NCBI RefSeq assembly: GCF_018831085.1
Contig: NZ_JAGPNM010000005.1
Location: forward strand, 62,001-126,000
DNA from: Rheinheimera oceanensis
Lineage (GTDB): Bacteria > Pseudomonadota > Gammaproteobacteria > Enterobacterales > Alteromonadaceae
Length of the DNA: 64,000 bases
Direction of reading: 5' to 3'
This document shows, piece after piece, positions 36,712-46,034 of the stretch. The notes beneath the pieces are model-generated. The model searched no databases, was not told where the DNA came from, and was given only the letters and a program-made list of their open reading frames with translations. Both the position numbers and the translations under genes were made by a program. Each line of letters starts with the position of its first letter. Position 1 is the stretch's first letter.

Positions 36712-37389
36712 ATGCAACGGCTTATTTTTGTTTCCGCTTGTGTGTTGTTGTTTGGCGGCTGTGCCTCACTTGAAGTACCTCAGGCTGACGATCCATACTT
36801 TGCGCCGCTGGCACCGGAGCCTGCGTCACGGCCGCTGGTACAAAACGGCTCGCTATTTGCGCAGTACTACTCGAACTCGCTGTATTCAGATAATAAGGCC
36901 CGCCACGAAGGCGATATTATTACTGTGGTATTAAAAGAGCGGACTCAGGCCAGTAAAAAAGCTAAAACTGAGATGCAAAAAGACAGCTCTACTTCGTTTG
37001 AGCCGATGATTGGGTTGGGCGGACGCAATGTGTCGGTTGCCGGTAATGTGTTGCAGTTTGGCGCTGATTCAACATCTGACTACAAAGGCGATTCAAAAGC
37101 AGACCAAAGCAACAGTTTGGTGGGGGATATTTCGGTTAACGTGTTGCAGGTGCTGAATAATGGCAACCTGGTGATCCGCGGTGAAAAGTGGCTGACACTG
37201 AATACCGGTAAAGAATATATCCGTTTAACAGGGGTTATCCGCTCACAGGATGTTGATGTCAACAACACTGTTGAATCGACCAAAATTGCCAATGCCCGTA
37301 TTGAGTACAGTGGCACAGGCGCGCATCACAATGGTCAGTCTCCGGGCTGGTTAAGCCGGTTCTTTAATGGCCCGTTATGGCCTTTCTAG
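36712..37389 (+). CDS. flgH: Flagellar L-ring lipoprotein FlgH
   Basis: FlgH forms the L-ring bushing in the outer membrane. The 225-aa precursor has lipobox GGC ([17 protein letters not shown]). The mature part has [60 protein letters not shown] and [20 protein letters not shown], all L-ring signatures. Needs Lgt, encoded at 18.7 kb. Confidence 0.96.
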   Translation: MQRLIFVSACVLLFGGCASLEVPQADDPYFAPLAPEPASRPLVQNGSLFAQYYSNSLYSDNKARHEGDIITVVLKERTQASKKAKTEMQKDSSTSFEPMIGLGGRNVSVAGNVLQFGADSTSDYKGDSKADQSNSLVGDISVNVLQVLNNGNLVIRGEKWLTLNTGKEYIRLTGVIRSQDVDVNNTVESTKIANARIEYSGTGAHHNGQSPGWLSRFFNGPLWPF

Positions 37390-37399
37390 GAGCACAGCT

Positions 37400-38497
37400 A
37401 TGAGCCGTATTTTACACACCAGCCTGCTAATAGCGCTGTTGTTGCTAAGCGCGACAGCCAGTGCTGCCCGTATTAAAGATGTTGCTGATGTGGAAGGGGT
37501 GCGTTCTAACCAACTGGTGGGTTATGGTTTGGTGGTGGGCTTGCCCGGTACCGGAGAGCAAAGCCCGTTTACCGAGCAGAGCTTTCGCACCATGTTAAGT
37601 AATTTTGGTATTACTTTACCGGCCAATATGAAAGCGCAAATTAAAAATGTCGCTGCGGTGGCCGTGCATGCGGAGTTGCCAGCCTTTGCCAAACCGGGGC
37701 AGTCACTTAATATCACGGTATCGTCAGTTGGCAGTGCCAAGAGCTTGCGCGGTGGTACCCTGATGCAAACGTTTCTGGTCGGGCTGGACGGCAACGTTTA
37801 TGCCGTAGCGCAAGGCAGTTTAATTGTCAGTGGTCTTGGTGCTGAAGGCCTGGATGGCTCACGTATATTAGTTAATACACCCACAGTAGGCAGTATTCCC
37901 AACGGGGCTGTTGTTGAGCGCGAAGTTATTACCCCCTTTGCTCAGGGCGATTTTATTACCTTTAATCTGAAACGCTCTGATTTTACGACATCAAAGCGTT
38001 TAGCTGAAGCCATTAATAACTTTATGGGCCCGGATACTGCGCACTCGCTGGATGCAACGTCAGTACAGGTACGTGCGCCACGTGATATCAGCCAGCGGGT
38101 ATCTTACTTATCAACATTGGAAAACCTCAGCTTTGAGCCAGGTGACTATGCGGCAAAAATTATTATTAACTCCCGTACCGGCACTATTGTTATTGGTAAA
38201 GACGTGCGTTTATTTCCGGCGGCCGTGACCCATGGCGGTTTAACGGTAACCATTGCTGAAAACCCCAGAGTAGTGCAGCCCAATCCGTTTGGTGAAGGCC
38301 AGACTGCAATTGAGGAAAATACCATTATTGACGTGCGCCCTGAGCAATCCCGCATGTTTAAATTTGACCCCGGCGTAACGCTGGATGACCTGGTGCGCAC
38401 CGTCAATGCGGTGGGCGCTGCTCCCGGTGACTTAATGGCGATTCTTGAAGCATTAAAAGAAGCCGGTGCCATTCATGGCGAACTGGTGGTGATCTGA
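37400..38497 (+). CDS. flgI: Flagellar P-ring protein FlgI
   Basis: FlgI forms the P-ring in the peptidoglycan layer with FlgA as chaperone. Starting at 37400, 365 aa, with a Sec signal ending [10 protein letters not shown]. Conserved text follows: [40 protein letters not shown] and [18 protein letters not shown]. The C-terminal part has [20 protein letters not shown]. The longer frame from 37367 overlaps flgH and is rejected. Confidence 0.96.
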   Translation: MSRILHTSLLIALLLLSATASAARIKDVADVEGVRSNQLVGYGLVVGLPGTGEQSPFTEQSFRTMLSNFGITLPANMKAQIKNVAAVAVHAELPAFAKPGQSLNITVSSVGSAKSLRGGTLMQTFLVGLDGNVYAVAQGSLIVSGLGAEGLDGSRILVNTPTVGSIPNGAVVEREVITPFAQGDFITFNLKRSDFTTSKRLAEAINNFMGPDTAHSLDATSVQVRAPRDISQRVSYLSTLENLSFEPGDYAAKIIINSRTGTIVIGKDVRLFPAAVTHGGLTVTIAENPRVVQPNPFGEGQTAIEENTIIDVRPEQSRMFKFDPGVTLDDLVRTVNAVGAAPGDLMAILEALKEAGAIHGELVVI

Positions 38498-38498
38498 C

Positions 38499-39530
38499 AT
38501 GAGCCTGACGCCAAACAATGTGTCTTATCATGACCTTACCAGCCTGCAGCAAATTCGCAGTAATTCCGGTAAGGACGAAAAGGCAGCGCTGCGTCAGGCT
38601 GCTGAGCAGTTTGAGTCAATTTTCTTTGGCATGTTGTTAAGCAGTATGCGCAAAGCCAATGAAGCGTTTGAAGTGGATGGCATGATGAACAGCCAGACCA
38701 CCAAGTTCTACCGCGACATGCACGACAGCCAAATGGCAACAGAACTGGCACAAAAAGGTGCGCTGGGGCTGGCTGATTTGTTGGTTGAGCAACTCAGCCC
38801 GGCACTGGGCAAAAAATCCTCACCAGATAACACTTCAACGTTTAGTGAGTCCAAAGCGCTGCAAATGCCGCGTTATATTTTACCGGCCGTTAAGGTTGCA
38901 ATGCCGGCCGCAGCGCAAGCAGATGCTGCCATTGTAACGGCTTCAGCAACTGGATTAGCCGCTGGTAATAATATTGCAACTGCGCAGCCAGAGACGGTAA
39001 AACCAGCATGGCAGGTGGCAACCCCCGAGCAGTTTGTCCGTACTTTGTTACCGGCAGCACGCGAAACCGCCAAAACTCTGGGGTTAGACCCATTAGCCCT
39101 GATAGCACAAGCGGCACTGGAAACTGGCTGGGGCCAGCGGGTGATAAAAACCGCGAAAGGTGACAGCAGCTTTAATTTATTTGGCATTAAAGCCAACAAT
39201 GGCTGGCAGGGGGAAACTGCAGTAGTAGATACCCTGGAATACCGGGGCGGTATTGCCAAAAAAGAACAGGCAAAATTCCGTTCTTATAGTTCAGCGGAAC
39301 ATAGCCTGCAGGATTATGCCAATTTTATTAAGCAAAATCCGCGTTATCAGGATGCGGTGCAGGCTACCGGGGACACTAAAGCGTATTTTGAACAGTTACA
39401 GGCGGCGGGTTATGCCACAGATCCTGCCTATGCACAAAAAATTATGGCGGTATATCAAAGCACTGCCTTTGACAAGGTGCGTCAGGAGCAAGGCGCTACT
39501 CAAGATTTTGGCGATAGCGCCGATGAATAA
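38499..39530 (+). CDS. flgJ: Bifunctional FlgJ: rod cap and peptidoglycan hydrolase
   Basis: FlgJ caps the growing rod with its N-domain and locally digests peptidoglycan with its C-domain. The 343-aa product has both: a rod-binding region (about residues 25-105, AAEQFESIFFGMLLSSMRKA, GMMNSQTTKFYRDMHDSQMA), an Ala-rich linker, and a GH73 glucosaminidase domain (about residues 185-335). The last contains ALIAQAALETGWGQRVIKTA, with the candidate catalytic Glu, and NLFGIKANNGWQG. The dual-domain form is typical of gamma- and betaproteobacteria. Confidence 0.95.
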   Translation: MSLTPNNVSYHDLTSLQQIRSNSGKDEKAALRQAAEQFESIFFGMLLSSMRKANEAFEVDGMMNSQTTKFYRDMHDSQMATELAQKGALGLADLLVEQLSPALGKKSSPDNTSTFSESKALQMPRYILPAVKVAMPAAAQADAAIVTASATGLAAGNNIATAQPETVKPAWQVATPEQFVRTLLPAARETAKTLGLDPLALIAQAALETGWGQRVIKTAKGDSSFNLFGIKANNGWQGETAVVDTLEYRGGIAKKEQAKFRSYSSAEHSLQDYANFIKQNPRYQDAVQATGDTKAYFEQLQAAGYATDPAYAQKIMAVYQSTAFDKVRQEQGATQDFGDSADE

Positions 39531-39568
39531 CAAACTAAGCGCTGTCGGTAGCGTTGGTGGAGAGAGCA

Positions 39569-41587
39569 ATGTCAGATAACTTACTTAAGATTGGTACCTC
39601 GGCAGTACTTGCCAGCAGTACTTTGCTCAGTACAACCAGTAATAACATTGCTAATATTAATACTGAAGGCTATGTGCGTCAGCGTACAGAGTTTCAGTCG
39701 CAGATGCTGGGGTTGGGCGTAGGCAAAGGCACAACAGAGCGTTTAATCAGTGAGTTTACGCTGAAGCAATTGCGCCGTGATACCTCTAACTACAGCTTTG
39801 CCCAGCAATATGTTGCCGAAGCCAACCGGGTAGATGCGTTGTTCTCAAACCCCGCCAATAGTATCGCTACCGGTATTAATGACTTATTCAAACAGTTTCA
39901 GGTGGCAAACAACGAGCCTGCCACACTGGCAAACCGTCAGTTGATCATCGGCAGTTCGCAGGCTTTGCTGGATAAATTTAATACCTTATCCAGCCTGGTG
40001 TTGGATCAGGATAACTTTGTTAATCAGCAACTGGATATCTACACCAGCGAAACCAATGCTTACATTAAACAAATCGCGAGTCTGAATCAGGAAATTGCTT
40101 CCTACGGTACCGGCAACAGCCGGCCTGTGCCACTGGATTTACTGGATAAACGTGATCTTGCTATTCAAAAACTGTCTGAAATGGTTGAAATCCGCACACT
40201 GGACTCAGACAACGGTGAAAAAATGGTGTTTCTGGCTACCGGCCAATCGTTAGTGGTTGAGCGTGGTGAGTTTAATCTGGTAGCACTGCGCGGCAGCCCG
40301 GACCCATCCGAGCGTGACTTAAAGCTGCAGCTATCCGGCCGAACCACTGTGGAGCGTGATATTGATATTGAAAAGCTTGGTGGGAAAATTGGCGGTTTGC
40401 TGGCCTTTCGTGAAGAAATTCTGATCCCCACGCAAAACCGGCTTGGGCAGTTAGCGTTATCAATGACCGACGCGATGAACACACAAAACCGTTTGGGCAT
40501 GAATTTAAACGGTGAAATTGGTGGTGACTTATTCAACCTGCCAACCAGCAGCGGTTTTGCCTTTCCGGGCAATACCGGAGCCGGTGCTGTTAATGTGACT
40601 ATAGAGGCAGGGCAAGGCAAAAACTTGCCGCCCAATGATTTTCTGCTGACAGTTGAAGCAGGTGCCGTGCGGATCCAGGCTTTGGATGCAAAGGGCGAAG
40701 TGATAATTGGCTCCGACAAAGTGGTGCCTGTAGGCGGCTTTCCGGCAACGATCAGCTCTGCCGATGCCGGTGGTGATTTATACGGTTTGGAAATTACGCT
40801 GACCGGTGCGCCCGCCGTGGGGGACAGATTTGAACTGAAGCCTCTGAGTACCGCATCAAGAACCCTGACGCTGGCAACTACCCGGCCGGAAGATATTGCT
40901 CTGGCATCGCCAGTGCGCACCGGTTTTACCGTAAATAATTTAGGTAATGCCCAGATAGAAGCGTTGAAGGTGAGCGATACTACCCCGGCTACGTTGCCGG
41001 ACTATGGCTTTGATACACCTTCTGGCTTAATCAATGGCCCCTGGACGATGACGTATGTCGGCGGGGATACCTTTGAAATTGTAGATAACTTCGGTAACCC
41101 GGTGGCAACGGCAGCTTTTGGCTCAAGCCAGTATCAGGATATTTTTGCTCAGGCCGGTGTTGACGTTGGCTTTGACTTTTCCGTTACAGGTATCCCAAGT
41201 GTGGGTGATACCTTTAGCATCAGCTTTAATGATGGTGGTTTTAGCGACAACCGTAACGGCCTGGCTTTATCTGCATTACAAACTGCACAAACAACCAGAT
41301 TAAACCCGTTGTCAGCTCCTGATAGCGCGAATGCTGTAAACTTTAATCAGTCTTATGCCGATATGGTTAGTCTGATTGGTGAGCGCACCAGCCAGGGGCG
41401 TAACAACGAAGCGGCAGGTAAAGCTTTATTAGAACAAACCACCGCCTGGTATGAATCGTTATCCGGTGTCAGTCTGGATGAAGAAGCATCTAACCTGATC
41501 CGGTTCCAGCAAACCTATGCGGCAGCGGCACAAATTATTTCCACATCGCAAACCGTATTTGACACCCTGTTAGCGGCAGTGAGGTAG
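39569..41587 (+). CDS. flgK: Flagellar hook-filament junction protein FlgK (HAP1)
   Basis: FlgK is the first hook-filament junction protein. The start at 39569 (MSDNLLKIGTSAVLASSTLL) follows GGAGAG and gives 672 aa. Terminal axial motifs are TTSNNIANINTEGYVRQRTE at the N-end and EASNLIRFQQTYAAAAQIIS at the C-end. It is larger than the E. coli protein (547), the extra residues being in the central variable domain. A FlgN client. Confidence 0.95.
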   Translation: MSDNLLKIGTSAVLASSTLLSTTSNNIANINTEGYVRQRTEFQSQMLGLGVGKGTTERLISEFTLKQLRRDTSNYSFAQQYVAEANRVDALFSNPANSIATGINDLFKQFQVANNEPATLANRQLIIGSSQALLDKFNTLSSLVLDQDNFVNQQLDIYTSETNAYIKQIASLNQEIASYGTGNSRPVPLDLLDKRDLAIQKLSEMVEIRTLDSDNGEKMVFLATGQSLVVERGEFNLVALRGSPDPSERDLKLQLSGRTTVERDIDIEKLGGKIGGLLAFREEILIPTQNRLGQLALSMTDAMNTQNRLGMNLNGEIGGDLFNLPTSSGFAFPGNTGAGAVNVTIEAGQGKNLPPNDFLLTVEAGAVRIQALDAKGEVIIGSDKVVPVGGFPATISSADAGGDLYGLEITLTGAPAVGDRFELKPLSTASRTLTLATTRPEDIALASPVRTGFTVNNLGNAQIEALKVSDTTPATLPDYGFDTPSGLINGPWTMTYVGGDTFEIVDNFGNPVATAAFGSSQYQDIFAQAGVDVGFDFSVTGIPSVGDTFSISFNDGGFSDNRNGLALSALQTAQTTRLNPLSAPDSANAVNFNQSYADMVSLIGERTSQGRNNEAAGKALLEQTTAWYESLSGVSLDEEASNLIRFQQTYAAAAQIISTSQTVFDTLLAAVR

Positions 41588-41589
41588 TG

Positions 41590-42825
41590 ATGAGATTATC
41601 TTTTAATATGAAATTTAATGCCGGCTTAGACGGCATTTTAAATACTCAGCAAAAAATGAACCGGGCGCAGGATCAGTTAACCAAGCAGACCCGTATTCTG
41701 ACACCGGCTGATGACCCTGCCGCATCAGCAAAAGTGCTGGGGCTTGATCAGAATCTTGAGCAAGTGGCGCAGTTTCAGAATAACAGCGTGTTATTGAAAA
41801 ATAACTTGGCGCTGGAAGAAACGGTCCTTACCAATATGCGTCTGTCTATAGATAAAGCGCGGGTGTTGGCTGTTGCATCAGGTAATGGTGCTTATACGGA
41901 AAATGATAAAAAAGCGGTGGCGCAGGAACTTCGAAATATTCAGGTTGAATTGCTGGACCTGATGAATACCCGTAATGCCGAAGGTGGTTACATCTTTTCT
42001 GGTTATCAGGACAAAAAACAAGCTTACAGCCTGAATAACGCGACTGGTATTTATGAGTTTCAGGGCGATGATGGTAAAAAGGCTCTGCAAATTTCACCCT
42101 CCATCGCCCTGGCAGGTAATGATAGCGGTAAGTTTGTGTTTGAAAATGTTGATGCCCGCTTTAAAACCACACCTGCAGTGATTAATGCCGGAGGTGCAAC
42201 CGGGGCTACGGTATCAGTGACAGATCAGAGTCAGTTTGATGCATATTACAAGCAAACTTATGACAGTCTGACGCCGGCAAACAATGATTTCAGCGTAGTG
42301 CTGACAGCACCATCAACCTATGAAATCCTGCAAAACGGTGCTGCTTTAGTGCCCCCGGTAACAGGTGCTTTTACGCCTGATGCTCCTATTCAGTTTAATG
42401 GTTTAACCATTACAGTAAGCGGTGCCGCTGCTGTGCCTGGGCAGGTTGATTTTTCCTTACAGGCGCCGGAAAAGAAAAATATACTGACAACGATAGGCGA
42501 GTTTATTACTGCGTTAGAAAATCCGGGTTTGCCAAGTTTTGAGTTTGACGACGCTATTAGCGATGCGCTTACTCAGATTACTTCTGCAGCATCTAATATT
42601 GACAGCTTTTTATCTTCCATTGGCGGTAGGGTGAATGTCCTTGATAGTGTGTTTGGTACCAATGAAGATTTAACGATTAATAATAAAGCCTATCGTGCAG
42701 ACTTGTCTGAGGTTGACTATGCAGCTGCGCTGACAGAAATCACCAAACAGGAAATTGCACTTCAGGCTATTTCCAGCACTTTTGTCAAAGTGTCAGGTGT
42801 TAGCCTGTTTGATTATGTGCGTTAA
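41590..42825 (+). CDS. flgL: Flagellar hook-filament junction protein FlgL (HAP3)
   Basis: FlgL is the second junction protein between hook and filament. The 411-aa product begins MRLSFNMKFNAGLDGILNTQ with DQLTKQTRILTPADDPAASA and ends SEVDYAAALTEITKQEIALQ, the flagellin-like termini. GAGG precedes the ATG; a GTG one codon earlier is also possible. Last gene of the flgF-L unit; a stem-loop follows. Confidence 0.94.
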   Translation: MRLSFNMKFNAGLDGILNTQQKMNRAQDQLTKQTRILTPADDPAASAKVLGLDQNLEQVAQFQNNSVLLKNNLALEETVLTNMRLSIDKARVLAVASGNGAYTENDKKAVAQELRNIQVELLDLMNTRNAEGGYIFSGYQDKKQAYSLNNATGIYEFQGDDGKKALQISPSIALAGNDSGKFVFENVDARFKTTPAVINAGGATGATVSVTDQSQFDAYYKQTYDSLTPANNDFSVVLTAPSTYEILQNGAALVPPVTGAFTPDAPIQFNGLTITVSGAAAVPGQVDFSLQAPEKKNILTTIGEFITALENPGLPSFEFDDAISDALTQITSAASNIDSFLSSIGGRVNVLDSVFGTNEDLTINNKAYRADLSEVDYAAALTEITKQEIALQAISSTFVKVSGVSLFDYVR

Positions 42826-42830
42826 AACCC

Positions 42831-42868
42831 AAGCCAGGCATTAAATGTCTGGCTTGTATGATATTTTT
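42831..42868 (+). terminator. Terminator after flgL
   Basis: 10-bp stem AAGCCAGGCA / TGTCTGGCTT with one G-U pair and loop TTAAA; the T-run is a few bases displaced. Confidence 0.6.
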
Positions 42869-42887
42869 AGTATTAGCAAAAAAATCC

Positions 42888-42914
42888 TCAAGTTTTTATC
42901 CGTTGCTCCGATAA
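42888..42914 (+). promoter_or_regulatory. FliA (sigma28) promoter of flagellin gene 1
   Basis: TCAAGTTT, 11-base spacer, TCCGATAA; 74 bases before the ATG. Confidence 0.8.
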
Positions 42915-42988
42915 ATAAGTATCAGACGAAATACAGCAAATTATAAAGCTGTTGTTTCAGATACGATTAAATCAGCAGGAGCAATGCT

Positions 42989-43816
42989 ATGTCTTTATAC
43001 GTTAATACCAATATTTCATCACTGAATGCACAGCGTCAGTTATTTAACTCTGGTAATGCCCTGGATACTGCATTTAAACGATTATCATCGGGCTTTCGTA
43101 TTAACAGTGCCGCTGACGATGCCGCAGGTTTGCAGATTTCTAACCGCTTAACCAGCCAGATTAACGGCCTGGACCAGGCTGCACGTAATGCCAACGATGG
43201 TATCTCACTGGCGCAGGTAGCAGAAGGCGCGATGGAAGAGATCACCAACTCCTTACAGCGTATCCGTACTCTGGCTATTCAGTCACAAAACGGCATCAAC
43301 AGTTCAGCCGATCGTGCTGCACTGCAAAAAGAAGTGACGGCGTTAAAAGCCGAAATGAGCCGGGTGGCTTCAACCACTCAGTTTGGCACACAGAATCTGC
43401 TGGCTGGTGGCTTCTCAGCTACTTTCCTGGTAGGCGCCAATGCCGGGCAGAATATCGACATTAAACTGTCACGTACCGGTGGCTACGGTACCAATGCATT
43501 GGGTTTAAGTGCACTGAGTGTCTCCTCAGTAGGTGGTGCATCAGCTGCTTTGGCACTGATTGATACCGCAATCGGTGTAATTGACGGCACCCGTGCCGAT
43601 TTGGGTGCGATTCAAAACCGGTTTCAGGCGACTATCCGTAACTTAACCAATATTTCCGAGAACGTGTCCGGTGCGCGCAGCCGTATTCGCGATACCGACT
43701 TTGCCAAAGAAACCGCAGAGTTAACCCGCACGCAGATATTGCAACAAACCAGTACCACAGTGTTGGCGCAGGCGAATCAGCGGCCACAGGCAGCATTAAG
43801 TTTACTGCAAGGTTAA
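42989..43816 (+). CDS. Flagellin 1
   Basis: A 275-aa filament subunit consisting of the conserved D0/D1 regions with only a short centre. The N-terminal motif is RLSSGFRINSAADDAAGLQI and the C-terminal ones SENVSGARSRIRDTDFAKET and TTVLAQANQRPQAALSLLQG. Being short, the surface-exposed part (about residues 130-185) is small, so few Ser/Thr sites would be available for glycosylation. Long tracts are almost identical at the DNA level to flagellin 2. It has its own FliA promoter and terminator. Confidence 0.96.
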   Translation: MSLYVNTNISSLNAQRQLFNSGNALDTAFKRLSSGFRINSAADDAAGLQISNRLTSQINGLDQAARNANDGISLAQVAEGAMEEITNSLQRIRTLAIQSQNGINSSADRAALQKEVTALKAEMSRVASTTQFGTQNLLAGGFSATFLVGANAGQNIDIKLSRTGGYGTNALGLSALSVSSVGGASAALALIDTAIGVIDGTRADLGAIQNRFQATIRNLTNISENVSGARSRIRDTDFAKETAELTRTQILQQTSTTVLAQANQRPQAALSLLQG

Positions 43817-43831
43817 TAAAGCAGAGTTTGA

Positions 43832-43858
43832 AAAAGCCACCTTATGGTGGCTTTTCTT
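43832..43858 (+). terminator. Terminator after flagellin 1
   Basis: Perfect 10-bp stem AAAAGCCACC / GGTGGCTTTT with loop TTAT. Confidence 0.9.
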
Positions 43859-43905
43859 GTTTTCAATCATTTTTTGTCATTAAGAATTTATTTGTATAAA
43901 TTATC

Positions 43906-43932
43906 TAAAGTTTTCTGTTTATTTTCCGATAC
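43906..43932 (+). promoter_or_regulatory. FliA (sigma28) promoter of flagellin gene 2
   Basis: TAAAGTTT (perfect), 11-base spacer, TCCGATAC; 80 bases before the ATG. Confidence 0.8.
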
Positions 43933-44012
43933 ATAAATAGCACGAAGATATAGCAAAAATCATCATTGAGATGGCTGCTGTTAGTGTTTAATCAGGTATC
44001 AGGAGAGTTAAC

Positions 44013-44837
44013 ATGGCTTTATATGTAAATACCAATACTTCATCATTAAATGCCCAGCGCCAGCTGTTTAATTCCGGCAACTCGCTGGATACGGCATTTA
44101 AACGTTTATCATCCGGTTTTCGTATTAACAGCGCTGCTGATGATGCCGCCGGCTTACAAATTTCTAACCGCTTAACCAGCCAGATTAACGGTCTGGATCA
44201 GGCTGCACGTAATGCCAACGATGGTATCTCACTGGCGCAGGTAGCAGAAGGCGCGATGGAAGAGATCACCAACTCCTTGCAGCGTATCCGTACTCTGGCT
44301 ATTCAGTCACAAAACGGCATCAACAGTTCAACCGATCGTGCTGCACTGCAAAAAGAAGTGACGGCGTTAAAAGCCGAAATGAGCCGGGTGGCTTCAACTA
44401 CTCAGTTTGGCGTAACAAATCTGTTAGCCGGCGGCTTCTCTGCGTCATTTTTGGTGGGCGCTAATGCCGGGCAGAATATCGACATTAAACTGTCACGTAC
44501 CGGTGGCTACGGTACCAATGCATTGGGTTTAAGTGCGCTGAGTGTCTCCTCAGTAGGTGGTGCATCAGCTGCCTTGGCACTGATTGATACCGCAATCGGT
44601 ATAATTGACGGCACCCGTGCCGATTTGGGTGCGATTCAAAACCGGTTTCAGGCGACTATCCGTAACTTAACCAATATTTCCGAGAACGTGTCCGGTGCGC
44701 GCAGCCGTATTCGCGATACCGACTTTGCCAAAGAAACCGCAGAGCTAACCCGTACGCAAATTCTGCAGCAAACCAGTACTACTGTACTGGCACAGGCGAA
44801 TCAGCGGCCGCAGGCAGCACTGAGCTTATTACAGTAA
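44013..44837 (+). CDS. Flagellin 2
   Basis: A 274-aa flagellin differing from flagellin 1 at only a handful of residues (ALYVNTNTS start, NSST for NSSA, GVTNLLAGGFSASF, AIGII). Two internal tracts (44160-44411 and 44463-44744) match flagellin 1 almost base for base, while the flanks differ at most third positions. It has its own FliA promoter and terminator. Confidence 0.96.
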   Translation: MALYVNTNTSSLNAQRQLFNSGNSLDTAFKRLSSGFRINSAADDAAGLQISNRLTSQINGLDQAARNANDGISLAQVAEGAMEEITNSLQRIRTLAIQSQNGINSSTDRAALQKEVTALKAEMSRVASTTQFGVTNLLAGGFSASFLVGANAGQNIDIKLSRTGGYGTNALGLSALSVSSVGGASAALALIDTAIGIIDGTRADLGAIQNRFQATIRNLTNISENVSGARSRIRDTDFAKETAELTRTQILQQTSTTVLAQANQRPQAALSLLQ

Positions 44838-44847
44838 ATCCCACGTT

Positions 44848-44883
44848 AAAAGATAAGCCGCCTTTTTGGCGGCTTATCTTTTT
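44848..44883 (+). terminator. Terminator after flagellin 2
   Basis: Stem AAAAGATAAGCCGCC / GGCGGCTTATCTTTTT around a 5-base T loop. Confidence 0.92.
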
Positions 44884-44900
44884 GAAAAGAAAGAAAATAG

Positions 44901-44927
44901 TCAAGAGTTTCACCAGTGTGCCGATAT
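44901..44927 (+). promoter_or_regulatory. FliA (sigma28) promoter of flagellin gene 3
   Basis: TCAAGAGT, 11-base spacer, GCCGATAT. The -35 is poorer than for the other three flagellins. Confidence 0.65.
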
Positions 44928-44985
44928 ATAACTAACAGTAAGTAAGCACCGCAATAATGGTGTTAAACGTGGAAGGAATTGCTGC

Positions 44986-45813
44986 ATGCCTTTAGTTGTT
45001 AATACTAATCAATCGTCGTTAACCTCGCAGCGGTTACTGGGAAATGCGACTGTCGGTCTGAGCACCAGCTTTGAACGCCTGTCATCAGGGTTTCGGATTA
45101 ACCGAGCTGCAGATGACGCTGCAGGTTTAGTTATTTCTAATGTGTTAACCGGTCAGGTTAATGGCCTGGATCAGGCGGTGCGTAATGCCAATGATGCGGT
45201 GTCACTGGTGCAGGTTACTGAAGGTGCCATGGACGAAATTGCCACCAGCCTGCAACGTATGCGTGTACTGACCATTCAATCTGAAAATGGCATTCATACC
45301 GCCGCCGATATTGCGGCGATTCAGCAGGAATATAATCAGTTGGCTGCTTCCATTCAAAATATTGCAGATAACACCGAATTTGGCGGCATTAAGTTGCTTG
45401 ATGGTAGTACACCTGCAGTGGTGTTTCAGATTGGTGCCAACGCTGGGCAGAAGATTGAAATTGATTTATCTGCCGGTTATGGCAGTGGTGCGGCCGGGTT
45501 AAATGTTGCAGCAGTGCAACTGGGTGTCGATGATGTTGCTGACTCTCTATTAGCGTTGGACCAGGCTATTTTAGCTATTGATGTGGGGCGTACAGAACTT
45601 GGTGCCTGGCAGAATGCACTGGGTTCTACTATTCGTAACCTGACTAATGTTAGTGAAAATGTGTCATCATCACGGGGCCGCATACGGGATACAGATTATG
45701 CCAGAGAAACAACAGAGCTGACCCGGACACAGATTATTCAGCAAAGTAGCACCACAGTGCTGGCGCAAGCCAACCAGAGGCCACAAGCTGCCTTAAGTGT
45801 ATTAACTGCCTAA
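44986..45813 (+). CDS. Flagellin 3 (divergent minor flagellin)
   Basis: A 275-aa flagellin clearly diverged from its three neighbours. The N-terminus MPLVVNTNQSSLTSQRLLGN keeps RLSSGFRINRAADDAAGLVI, but the helix and central sequence differ (TSLQRMRVLTIQSENGIHTA; QLGVDDVADSLLALDQAILA). The C-terminal SENVSSSRGRIRDTDYARET and AQANQRPQAAL are kept. Its centre lacks the shared RTGGYGTNALGLSALSVSSV block. It could be a minor filament segment near the hook or cap, as in multi-flagellin Vibrio and Shewanella filaments; this is inference. Confidence 0.95.
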   Translation: MPLVVNTNQSSLTSQRLLGNATVGLSTSFERLSSGFRINRAADDAAGLVISNVLTGQVNGLDQAVRNANDAVSLVQVTEGAMDEIATSLQRMRVLTIQSENGIHTAADIAAIQQEYNQLAASIQNIADNTEFGGIKLLDGSTPAVVFQIGANAGQKIEIDLSAGYGSGAAGLNVAAVQLGVDDVADSLLALDQAILAIDVGRTELGAWQNALGSTIRNLTNVSENVSSSRGRIRDTDYARETTELTRTQIIQQSSTTVLAQANQRPQAALSVLTA

Positions 45814-45846
45814 GATAAAAACCACCATTCAGGTGGTTTTTATCTT
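45812..45846 (+). terminator. Terminator after flagellin 3
   Basis: Stem AAGATAAAAACCACC / GGTGGTTTTTATCTT with a 5-base loop. Confidence 0.9.
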
Positions 45847-45907
45847 TATGATATATATAGACTTTTTTTGAATATATACAAATATATGAAAAAAGTGATT
45901 TTTTTTC

Positions 45908-45934
45908 TAAAGTATATGAAGTCGCGGCCGAAAT
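45908..45934 (+). promoter_or_regulatory. FliA (sigma28) promoter of flagellin gene 4
   Basis: TAAAGTAT, 11-base spacer, GCCGAAAT. It lies 100 bases before the ATG, the longest flagellin leader here. Confidence 0.75.
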
Positions 45935-46034
45935 ACTGGTTAAGCCAAGTTGCAGCTTGGCTCAGTTAACGGGATAACCGTATTTTAAACATCAGTTGAA
46001 CGTAGCAAAGCTACCGCCAACTAAGGAGTGACTC

